Shown: positions 24,696-32,591 of the stretch, one piece after another
How the letters are laid out: each line of letters starts with the position of its first letter
Numbering within the stretch: position 1 is the stretch's first letter
Assembly (NCBI RefSeq): GCF_000577615.1
Contig: NZ_CBXX010000003.1
Location: 124,001-188,000, forward strand
DNA length: 64,000 bases
Reading direction: 5' to 3'
Source of the DNA: Herbaspirillum sp. RV1423
Lineage (GTDB): Bacteria > Pseudomonadota > Gammaproteobacteria > Burkholderiales > Burkholderiaceae_D
Notes under the pieces: model-generated
Database searches by the model: none
What the model was told of the DNA's origin: nothing
What the model saw: the letters and a program-made list of their open reading frames with translations, nothing else
Position numbers and translations under genes: made by a program

Positions 24696-25679
24696 ATGAA
24701 GAAATCGCTTTTGGCATTTGCCGCACTCGCATCCATTACCGGCGTCGCATCGGCGCAAAGCAGTGTCACTATTTATGGCGTAGTTGACATGGGTCTTAAG
24801 GTAGAAAACGCTGGCTCCGGCACCTTCTTAGGTCTCGACAGCGGTAACCAGAGCGGCAGCCGAGTCGGGTTCAAAGGCACGGAGGACTTGGGGGGCGGCT
24901 TGAAAGCAAACTTCGTTCTGGAAGCCGGCTTCAACGCCGACACCGGCGCAAATGCCACCGCTGGCGTGCTGTTCAATCGCATGTCGTATGTGAGCCTGGC
25001 GGGCGGATTCGGCGAGGTCAAACTAGGCCGCATCAACACCGTGGTGTACTCGAACGCTGCGGTCTTCGACCCCTTCGGCGATACCCTCGCCGGCGACTCG
25101 GCCCGTATCTTCAACTATGGAGGAAGCCGCACCGACAATACCGTCAACTACAGTTACGCGGCGCAGAATGGCATTAACGGACAAGTCGCCTACAGTTTCG
25201 GCGAAGTCGCCGGAGACAATAACGCCAACCGTACCGTCGCCGGCGCCATCGGTTATGCGGCAGGCCCGGCCTCAGTCGTGCTGACCCACCAGAACACCAA
25301 GAACGTCACCGGCAGCGACGCCTCCAAAACCACCCTCCTCGGCGGCAACTACAACTTCGGACTGCTGCAACCCTTCGTGGCGTATGCGATCAACAAAGGT
25401 GTGGGTACGCTGGACACCCGCGACGCGCTGCTGGGCCTGAATATCAATCTGGGACCCAACGACGTGATCATGAGTTCGATCATGCACAAGTACGACAAGT
25501 TCGCCGATCACCGCGACGCCACGCAAGTCGCATTGGGTTACAGCCACTCGTTATCCAAACGCACCAACTTGTACACCAGCGTGGCACGCCTGTCGAACAA
25601 CTACAACATCAACTACAAAACCACTCGCAACGGCGCCGCCGATAACCTGTTCAATCTCGGCATCCGCCACAAGTTCTGA
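24696..25679 (+). CDS. Gram-negative trimeric porin (Porin_4 family)
   Basis: This is a 327-residue outer-membrane porin. The signal peptide MKKSLLAFAALASITGVASA is cleaved before QSSVTIYGVVDMGLK, the standard opening strand of betaproteobacterial porins. Alternating aromatic strands, the loop-3 type RINTVVYSNAAVFDPFGD segment and a terminal phenylalanine (GIRHKF) needed for BAM recognition are present. The start follows a GGGGGA site. The gene is monocistronic with a strong terminator. It marks return to core-like composition after the accessory region. Confidence 0.93.
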   Translation: MKKSLLAFAALASITGVASAQSSVTIYGVVDMGLKVENAGSGTFLGLDSGNQSGSRVGFKGTEDLGGGLKANFVLEAGFNADTGANATAGVLFNRMSYVSLAGGFGEVKLGRINTVVYSNAAVFDPFGDTLAGDSARIFNYGGSRTDNTVNYSYAAQNGINGQVAYSFGEVAGDNNANRTVAGAIGYAAGPASVVLTHQNTKNVTGSDASKTTLLGGNYNFGLLQPFVAYAINKGVGTLDTRDALLGLNINLGPNDVIMSSIMHKYDKFADHRDATQVALGYSHSLSKRTNLYTSVARLSNNYNINYKTTRNGAADNLFNLGIRHKF

Positions 25680-25794
25680 TAAGACGCAGTTGAAACAAGC
25701 ATCCTTGTTATCTTGAGGGGGACTGCGGCTACCGCATCGCCAACGCCGCAGCCCGCAGTGCCGGCAGTGCTTGACACGAGCCGGTCACTGTTTC

Positions 25795-25824
25795 CCGGTC
25801 ATGTCCTGGCATGACCGGCTTTTT
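25795..25824 (+). terminator. Terminator after the porin
   Basis: CCGGTCATG and CATGACCGG pair perfectly around a 6-base loop and are followed by CTTTTTG. Confidence 0.85.
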
Positions 25825-25939
25825 GCCTGGTGTTAATTTCACCGCCATGCGAACACGCTACGGATTGAATCAGTGAGTGCTACCCCATTCGAAACCGGCG
25901 CCAGCAATCAGGTGTCTGGACAGGCGGCGCCCCCCCGGA

Positions 25940-26470
25940 TCAAGGCGCGGCCAGTTTCAGCCTGGCGTGCAGGATATCGACACTGTTTTTCAGGATGGGC
26001 AAAGTGTTCAAGGTGAAGATGCCGACCAGATTCGACAGGTTGAACGCCTGCTCTTGCATCGCCTGCGCGGCAGCGGCCGCCTGCTCCACCAGTGCCGCAT
26101 TCTGCTGAGTCACATTATCCATCTGCAATACGGCATCGTTGATCTGTTCGATTCCTTCGCTCTGCTGCCGACTCGACAGCGAGATTTCCGAGATCACGCT
26201 ATTGACCTGCCTGACGCTGCCGACCACTTCCTCCATCGTCGTTCCCGCCTGCGCCACCAGGGAACGCCCGATTTTGACCTGCTGCACGGAATCGGAAATG
26301 AGTTCTTTGATTTCTTTCGCTGCGGTGGGCCAGACTGCGCACTTCCGAGGCGACAACGGCGAAGCTGCGCCCTTGCTCTTCGGCGCACGTCGCTTCTGGA
26401 CCACTTCCCCGGCCTTGGAGGCCACGTCGGACGCGGATTTGGCCAGATCATGCTTGCAAAAGCAATCAGA
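25940..26470 (-). pseudogene. Decayed methyl-accepting chemotaxis protein fragment
   Basis: The C-terminal signalling tip is recognisable ([56 protein letters not shown]). Upstream pieces lie in other frames: [21 protein letters not shown] is out of frame with the tail, a deletion removes the region between SKAGEVVQK and that block, and a further stretch (LNGAEFEIVFGISGVNLIAFA) is in a third frame. At least two frameshifts and one deletion make it a pseudogene. An intact receptor of the same family lies at 59197. Confidence 0.8.
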
Positions 26471-27010
26471 TTCACGCCCGAGATACCGAAGACAATCTCA
26501 AACTCTGCTCCGTTGAGGCGCGCAAGACCCGCAACTTGTCAGGCAATCTGATACAGATGTGGCTGACTCAATCCGATCGCGGAGAATTGGACAAAGAATC
26601 CGAATAGTGACGCAAGACGAGGAAAAATTGTCCATCGACACTCCTCCTCTTTTTCATATTCAGCAATTTCCCTCTACATAGCCTCACCAGAAAAATATCA
26701 ATGAGCATCGGTCCCCATTCAGGATGCTGATTCCGGTCTGCTGCAGTGAGTTCTCAGCAAACACAGGACAATCCCACCCCGATCGACTTTGTCGCGTAAA
26801 GACTTTCGATGACATCTGCATTGTCACGAAGAAGAGTATTGATTGCCGGCAAAACGTTATCCGGCAAGCTCATAGCGTCACTTCATGAAATGTCAGACAA
26901 GGTCAGAAACGGGTCTTATCGAAGTTATATCATTGGCCGGAGAGCCTGTTCCATACAGTCTCAAGAACCACTGTCACCCGTCATTCCAACCGAGCCAACC
27001 GAGCTAACAA
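26471..27010 (+). other. Intergenic region upstream of the polysaccharide operon
   Basis: About 540 bp holding more of the decayed chemoreceptor at its left end and, by position, the promoter of the nine-gene operon. I see no strong sigma70 pair or palindrome. Short frames here are not gene-like. Confidence 0.4.
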
Positions 27011-28195
27011 TTGAAAATCCTCTCTATTTTTGGAACCCGGCCAGAAGCGATAAAAATGGCGCCGGTAGTTCGGCAACTGGCGCAGGCAGAGGGTGTCAAC
27101 TCGGTGGTCTGCGTGACCGGCCAGCATCGCAGCATGTTGCAGCAAGTACTCGATCTGTTCGACATCGCTCCCGATCACGACCTCGACGTGATGCTCGCCA
27201 ACCAGACGCTCAACGGCTTGTGCGCGCGTCTGTTCGACAAGATCCACCCGGTGCTGGAGAGCGAGCGGCCGGACCGCATCCTGGTGCACGGAGACACCAC
27301 GACGGCGACCATTGCCGCCATGGCGGCCTTTCATCAGAGAATTCCGGTGGCGCATGTCGAAGCGGGCCTGCGCACCGGCAATCTGTCGCAGCCATGGCCG
27401 GAAGAAATGAATCGCCGCGTGGTTGACGTGATCGGCGATTACCTGTTCGCGCCCACCCGCGGCGCAGCGGAAAATCTGCGCGGCGAAAATCTCTCCGGCC
27501 ACATCATCGTCACCGGCAACACCGTCATCGACGCCTTGCACATGACTATCCGCCGCATCAATCAAAGCGCCGAGCTGCAACAGGATCTCGACACCGCCTT
27601 TGCATTCCTCGGTTCGGGACGGAAAATCCTGCTGGTCACAGGTCATCGGCGGGAGAACTTCGGCACCGGCTTTGCCGAGGTCTGCGAAGCGCTGGCGACA
27701 CTGTCGCAACGGGACGATATCGACATCGTCTATCCGGTGCATCTCAATCCGAATGTGCGCGGCCCGGTGCAACAGATGCTGGCGGCGTTACCCAATGTGC
27801 ATCTCATCGAACCGCTCGACTATCTGCATTTCGTGCGCCTGATGCAACATGCCCACGTGGTGCTGACCGACTCCGGCGGCGTGCAGGAAGAAGCGCCGGC
27901 GCTGGGCAAGCCGGTGCTGGTCATGCGCGACGTCACCGAACGTCCGGAAGCAGTCGCCTCCGGCACCGTGCGGCTGGTGGGAACCGGGCGTGAACGCATC
28001 ATCGCCGAAGTCGGCCAACTGTTCGACAGCCCGCAACTCCATGCCGAGTTCTCGCACAAGGCCAATCCCTACGGCGATGGCGAAGCCGCCGCGCGCATCG
28101 CTGCCGCCTTGACCGGAAAGTCCTTCATCGAATTCCAATCCTATAGCGTCTCTCACCGCAAGCCTCCCGGCCAGCGCGACATCTCCTACTCCTGA
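27011..28195 (+). CDS. wecB: UDP-N-acetylglucosamine 2-epimerase (non-hydrolysing)
   Basis: This 394-residue cytosolic enzyme converts UDP-GlcNAc to UDP-ManNAc. It begins at TTG 27011, directly at the conserved MKILSIFGTRPEAIKMAPV; no ATG fits. GHRREN, the VHGDTTT block, the HVEAGLRTG segment and SGGVQEEAPALGKPVLVMR are all family hallmarks of the substrate pocket. It is first in a nine-gene run, 2 bp before the BcsB-like gene, rather than in an enterobacterial-antigen cluster. In E. coli, WecB supplies the sugar for the NfrAB glycan, so its place here is telling. Confidence 0.93.
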   Translation: MKILSIFGTRPEAIKMAPVVRQLAQAEGVNSVVCVTGQHRSMLQQVLDLFDIAPDHDLDVMLANQTLNGLCARLFDKIHPVLESERPDRILVHGDTTTATIAAMAAFHQRIPVAHVEAGLRTGNLSQPWPEEMNRRVVDVIGDYLFAPTRGAAENLRGENLSGHIIVTGNTVIDALHMTIRRINQSAELQQDLDTAFAFLGSGRKILLVTGHRRENFGTGFAEVCEALATLSQRDDIDIVYPVHLNPNVRGPVQQMLAALPNVHLIEPLDYLHFVRLMQHAHVVLTDSGGVQEEAPALGKPVLVMRDVTERPEAVASGTVRLVGTGRERIIAEVGQLFDSPQLHAEFSHKANPYGDGEAAARIAAALTGKSFIEFQSYSVSHRKPPGQRDISYS

Positions 28196-28197
28196 AA

Positions 28198-30432
28198 ATG
28201 CAAGCTCCCCAACCGTTACGCAACAACCATCCGGTACTCAAGGCCCTGTGCCTCGGTCTCGCCATCGGCGCAAGTTCCTGCGCCTTCGCCGCAGGCAGCG
28301 GCGCAGCACAGCAGCTTGAGCAATGGGCCGGCGATCGCTGGGTCACGCGCAGCATCAGCCTGGGCGAACTCGGATTCACCTCGCCGGCGGTACTCGACAG
28401 CAATACCGCACGACGCGAATACTACCTGCCGGTGCCGGCCAATGTCCCGCTCAGCGACGCCGCCGTGCAGCTCAATGCACGCTACCTGCGCGCCGATGGC
28501 GGCCGCACTTCGATGACTTTGTCCATCGACGGCTACCCCGTCGCCGCGCGCCGCTTCACCGAAGAACAAGGCGACGCCAGCCAGGCCATCGGCATCGACG
28601 GACTGCCGCGCAGCAACGGCTTCGTCCGGCTCGGTGTGAACTGGTCATCGGTGTTGTCCGATCAGGTCTGCACCGATCAGCGCGCCCCCGGCAACAGCTT
28701 GCGCCTGGCGGCCGATTCGCGCTTCAGTTATCGCTATGAACGCGCCGCGATCAAGACGCTGGCCACCGGTTGGAGCGCCTTGCCGGTCAATCCGGTGCTG
28801 CTGGTGTCCAGACACGGGCTGTCGACTGCGGCTTACGATACCGCCTGGCGCACCGGCGTGGCCTTGCAGCGCAACGGCAAGCATGTCAGCGTCAGCACCT
28901 TGCCTGCGGTCGGCGACGCCATCGACTTGAGCGCACTGTCGCTGCCGCCGGCTCTGCTCGGCGTGCCGGCTTTCGCTGCCTTGAATGACCGCGCAGCCCA
29001 GCATCGCATCAAAGACCAGGCCGAACTGGGTGCGCTGATCGCCCTGGGTCAACATGGACCGTTGCATGCCGACCTGGTCATCGCCGACAGCAGCCTGATC
29101 GATGCCATGCGCACCGCCGTCGCTGCCTTGCAAGCGCAGATCAAGAGCACCGCGGCCGACGCGGCGGCGCCTTACGCAGCGTGGCTGGCGAGCGGCTTCA
29201 CGCTGCTCGACCAGACGCCTTCGACAGACCAGTTGCGCCTGGCGACATTCGGCGGCAACAGCGTCATTGTGATTCCGGCAACGGCCGGCGCCAAAGCGGC
29301 CGGGCTGCTCGGCACGCTATGGCAGAGCACTGCCGTCAATCCTGCCGCCACCGTCAAACAGGCGAGCGCGCCAAAACTCGACGGCGACAAGATTCTGCTC
29401 ATTCTGCTCAACCAGTTCGGCGCACTGGCGGGATCGATGGATGTGCTCGCGCATGCCGAGCGCAGCGTCACCTTTGATCTCGGTTCAGTGGCGGTCGATG
29501 GCCGTCTGCCGGCCGAAATCGTGTTCGACCTGTCGGCCGCTCCCAGCATCAACGGCGAGGCGCCGGTCATTTCAGTGTTCTTGAACGACTTCCTGCTGGG
29601 CGCCAAACGGCTCACCGCAGACGGCCGCCCGCAACGCGTATCGGTACCGGTGCCGGCTTATACGCTGGCCGCACGCAATGAAATCCGCATCGCCTTCTAT
29701 CGCCAGCCGACCCAGGAGCGCTGCCACGATCAACCCAGCGCCTTCCCGGTGTCTATCCTGCCGGGCAGCCATATCCGTCTGAGCAAGAGCACGCTGGGAC
29801 GCGACTTCGTCGGCACCGCCGGCCATTTCGCCGACAGCGCCGACCTGCTCATTTCCGACGCCGCGCTGGCAACTCCCGGCGACAGCTTGCCGCAGGTGAT
29901 CCGGATTGCCGAAGCGGTAGGTTTCTCCACCGATCTGTCGGCGCTGCGCATTGTCAAGACGGGTCAGACCGGCAAGCCGGAACACGCTTTCCTGGCCTTC
30001 GATGTCGCGCTCGACGGCGATCGACCGGCTGGCGTCGTACGCGACGGCAAACTGGTGCTCAAGGAAAATGACAAGCCGCTGCCCATGCTGGAACTGGCCG
30101 ACATGAACCGGCTCGCCACCGTGGAAGTGCTCAAGTCCTCGGACCAGATCGGCATCCTGTACCGCAACATCGGCACACAGGCGCCAACGCCGGCCGGTTC
30201 CTTCCGCCTGACGCGCGGCAACTTCGCCGTGGTCGGCGACAACGGCCTGCTGTTGCAGATCGATACCAACGATCCGACCGGCAGCGAGCTGGCCGACGCC
30301 AGCAATCCGCAATCGATGTGGGAAAAGCACATGACCTTGTGGCTGATCATCATCGGTGCGCTTGCCTTCGCGCTGATCGCCGCACGCGTCGCCCAGGTGC
30401 GCCGCCGCGCCAGGCCGGATAGCGCGGACTGA
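28198..30432 (+). CDS. BcsB-like periplasmic polysaccharide synthase partner
   Basis: This 744-residue protein has a signal sequence ending near CAFAAG, a long periplasmic part and one C-terminal membrane helix (TLWLIIIGALAFALIAARVA) followed by a basic tail. That is the topology of BcsB, the periplasmic subunit that guides the nascent chain from cellulose synthase. Paired carbohydrate-binding/flavodoxin-like modules are suggested by REYYLPVPANVPLSDAAVQL and the later VNGEAPVISVFLNDFLLG-like repeats. No BcsA is present; the neighbouring synthase is NfrB-like. It probably serves as the inner-membrane-to-periplasm partner of that enzyme. BcsB assignment is by architecture and style. Confidence 0.75.
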   Translation: MQAPQPLRNNHPVLKALCLGLAIGASSCAFAAGSGAAQQLEQWAGDRWVTRSISLGELGFTSPAVLDSNTARREYYLPVPANVPLSDAAVQLNARYLRADGGRTSMTLSIDGYPVAARRFTEEQGDASQAIGIDGLPRSNGFVRLGVNWSSVLSDQVCTDQRAPGNSLRLAADSRFSYRYERAAIKTLATGWSALPVNPVLLVSRHGLSTAAYDTAWRTGVALQRNGKHVSVSTLPAVGDAIDLSALSLPPALLGVPAFAALNDRAAQHRIKDQAELGALIALGQHGPLHADLVIADSSLIDAMRTAVAALQAQIKSTAADAAAPYAAWLASGFTLLDQTPSTDQLRLATFGGNSVIVIPATAGAKAAGLLGTLWQSTAVNPAATVKQASAPKLDGDKILLILLNQFGALAGSMDVLAHAERSVTFDLGSVAVDGRLPAEIVFDLSAAPSINGEAPVISVFLNDFLLGAKRLTADGRPQRVSVPVPAYTLAARNEIRIAFYRQPTQERCHDQPSAFPVSILPGSHIRLSKSTLGRDFVGTAGHFADSADLLISDAALATPGDSLPQVIRIAEAVGFSTDLSALRIVKTGQTGKPEHAFLAFDVALDGDRPAGVVRDGKLVLKENDKPLPMLELADMNRLATVEVLKSSDQIGILYRNIGTQAPTPAGSFRLTRGNFAVVGDNGLLLQIDTNDPTGSELADASNPQSMWEKHMTLWLIIIGALAFALIAARVAQVRRRARPDSAD

Positions 30433-30440
30433 GCCGATCC

Positions 30441-32591
30441 GTGTCCGAATTCGCCATCTACTTCGCGCAGTACTACCGCGCACTGGAGCATATCGCCGCC
30501 GTCACGGCGGTGCTGATCCTGATCTCCAGCGTCGATGACCTGTTCATCGACGCCTGGTACTGGACGCGCGAAATCTATCGCAAGCTGACCGTACAGCGCC
30601 GCAGCGGCTATACGCCGCTGACGGCGGACGCATTGCGGCAACAGGACCAGCAGCCGCTGGCCATCATGGTGCCGGCCTGGCTCGAATACGACGTCATCGC
30701 CCAGATGATAGAAAACATGGTCAGCGTGCTCGACTACCGCAACTACGTCGTATTCGTCGGTACTTACATGAACGATGCCGCCACCATCGAAGAAGTGGAG
30801 CGGATGCGGCGCCGCTACCGGCAATTGAAACGGGTCGAAGTCCCGCATGCCGGACCGACCTGCAAGGCGGACTGTCTGAACTGGGTGATCCAGGCGATCT
30901 TCCTGCACGAGCAGCAGGAAAACATCGAATTCGCCGGCGTCATCCTGCATGACAGCGAAGACGTGCTGCATCCGCTGGAACTGCAATTCTTCAACTACCT
31001 GCTGCCGCGCAAGGACATGATCCAGTTGCCGGTCATGTCGCTGGAACGCAACTGGTATGAGCTGGTGGCAGGCACCTATATGGACGAATTCGCCGAATGG
31101 CATGCCAAGGATCTGGTGGTGCGCGAAAGCGTTTCCGGCATGGTTCCCTCGGCCGGCGTAGGCACCTGTTTCTCGCGCCGCGCCCTGCTGGCCTTGATCG
31201 AGCAGACCGACAATCAGCCCTTCAATACCGACAGCCTGACCGAAGACTACGATGTCGGCACCCGCCTCGGCGCGATGGGCATGCAATCGATCTTCGCCCG
31301 CTTCAACGTGCAGTTCCGCGCCAGGCGCAAGACCTGGTTCGGACACGGCCCGGTGCGCGAACTGACGCTCGACATGCCGTTGTGCGTACGCGAGTATTTC
31401 CCCGACACCTTCCGCACTGCATACCGGCAAAAAGCGCGCTGGGTACTCGGCATCGGCATGCAAAGCTGGGAACAACTGGGCTGGAAAGGCTCGCTGACCA
31501 CCAAGTATCTGCTGTTTCGCGACCGCAAGGGCATCGTCACGTCGTTCGTCAGCATCGTCGCTTACCTGCTGTTCCTCCAGTTCATGCTGTTTTATGTGGC
31601 CGGGCTGGCAGGCTGGTGGAACATGCGTTTCCCGCCTGTCTTCACCGAAGGAAGCTGGCTGATGCTGGTCGCCACCCTGACAGCGGTAGCGCTGGGTTTG
31701 CGGGTGGTGCAGCGGTTTTATTTCGTCACCAGGCTATATGGCTGGGAACACGGCCTGATGTCGATTCCGCGCATGCTGGTCGGCAATGTCATCAATTTTC
31801 TGGCGGTGGCGCGCGCCTGGCGTTTGTTCCTCGGGCATTTGCTGTTCGGCCAGCGCATGGTGTGGGACAAGACCATGCACGATTTTCCATCGGCCTCGCA
31901 ACTGACCCAGAAACGCCTGCGCCTGGGTGAGCTGCTGTCGTCCTGGCAGGCGGTCGACGCCAACCGGCTGGAATCGGCGTTGGCCGACCAGCAACTGCGC
32001 CAGATTCCGCTGGGGCGCATCCTGGTCTCGAAAGGTTGGCTCGATGATGAAACCCTGGCTGAAGCGATTTCCTTCCAGGCCAATCTGCCGCGCGCCCATC
32101 CCACCCCTGCCAGCATCGAGGCGTATGCCGCACTGCTGCCGGCGGAACTGTGCGTGCGCTGGCGCGCACTGGTCATTGCCCGGCATGACGATCTGATCGA
32201 TATCGCCGTAGCCAATGCGCTTGATGAAGAAGCGCTGCAGCAGATACGCGACGCCGCCGGCTGCCCGGTGGCGCAATTCGTGGTGCGCGAAAGCGAGATC
32301 CGCTCCGGTCTGCGCTTGTTGCGCGGCGCGGCGGAACTGGGAACCTCCAGCAATACGCCTTTGCTGGGCGACATCCTGATCGAGTCCGATCTGATCAGCC
32401 GCGACCAGTTCGATAGCGCGCTGGTTGAATACCGGCCCGAACGCGACGGCCGCATCGGCGACTATCTTGTCACCCGTGGCGTGGTATCGCGCGCCAGCAT
32501 CGAACATGCGGTGCAGGAACAACGGCGCCGCTCGGAGATGGCGCACCGGCAGGCCGATGCCGCCAGTGCGACGGAAGCGGTTTCAACATGA
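30441..32591 (+). CDS. nfrB: NfrB-like membrane glycosyltransferase with C-terminal MshEN domain
   Basis: This is a 716-residue inner-membrane processive-type GT2. Catalytic features are in order: LHDSEDV (D171-D174, metal/sugar), TED (268-270) and QKARW (330-334). TM segments flank the domain near 15-33, 368-390, 405-422 and 445-465. From R494 the sequence RLGELL...LESALADQ...LGRIL fits the nonaromatic MshEN consensus, with a second LGDIL...IGDYL unit at about 655-700. MshEN domains bind c-di-GMP. E. coli NfrB has the same plan and makes the phage N4 glycan receptor. Its stop overlaps the NfrA start by 4 bp. Confidence 0.88.
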   Translation: MSEFAIYFAQYYRALEHIAAVTAVLILISSVDDLFIDAWYWTREIYRKLTVQRRSGYTPLTADALRQQDQQPLAIMVPAWLEYDVIAQMIENMVSVLDYRNYVVFVGTYMNDAATIEEVERMRRRYRQLKRVEVPHAGPTCKADCLNWVIQAIFLHEQQENIEFAGVILHDSEDVLHPLELQFFNYLLPRKDMIQLPVMSLERNWYELVAGTYMDEFAEWHAKDLVVRESVSGMVPSAGVGTCFSRRALLALIEQTDNQPFNTDSLTEDYDVGTRLGAMGMQSIFARFNVQFRARRKTWFGHGPVRELTLDMPLCVREYFPDTFRTAYRQKARWVLGIGMQSWEQLGWKGSLTTKYLLFRDRKGIVTSFVSIVAYLLFLQFMLFYVAGLAGWWNMRFPPVFTEGSWLMLVATLTAVALGLRVVQRFYFVTRLYGWEHGLMSIPRMLVGNVINFLAVARAWRLFLGHLLFGQRMVWDKTMHDFPSASQLTQKRLRLGELLSSWQAVDANRLESALADQQLRQIPLGRILVSKGWLDDETLAEAISFQANLPRAHPTPASIEAYAALLPAELCVRWRALVIARHDDLIDIAVANALDEEALQQIRDAAGCPVAQFVVRESEIRSGLRLLRGAAELGTSSNTPLLGDILIESDLISRDQFDSALVEYRPERDGRIGDYLVTRGVVSRASIEHAVQEQRRRSEMAHRQADAASATEAVST

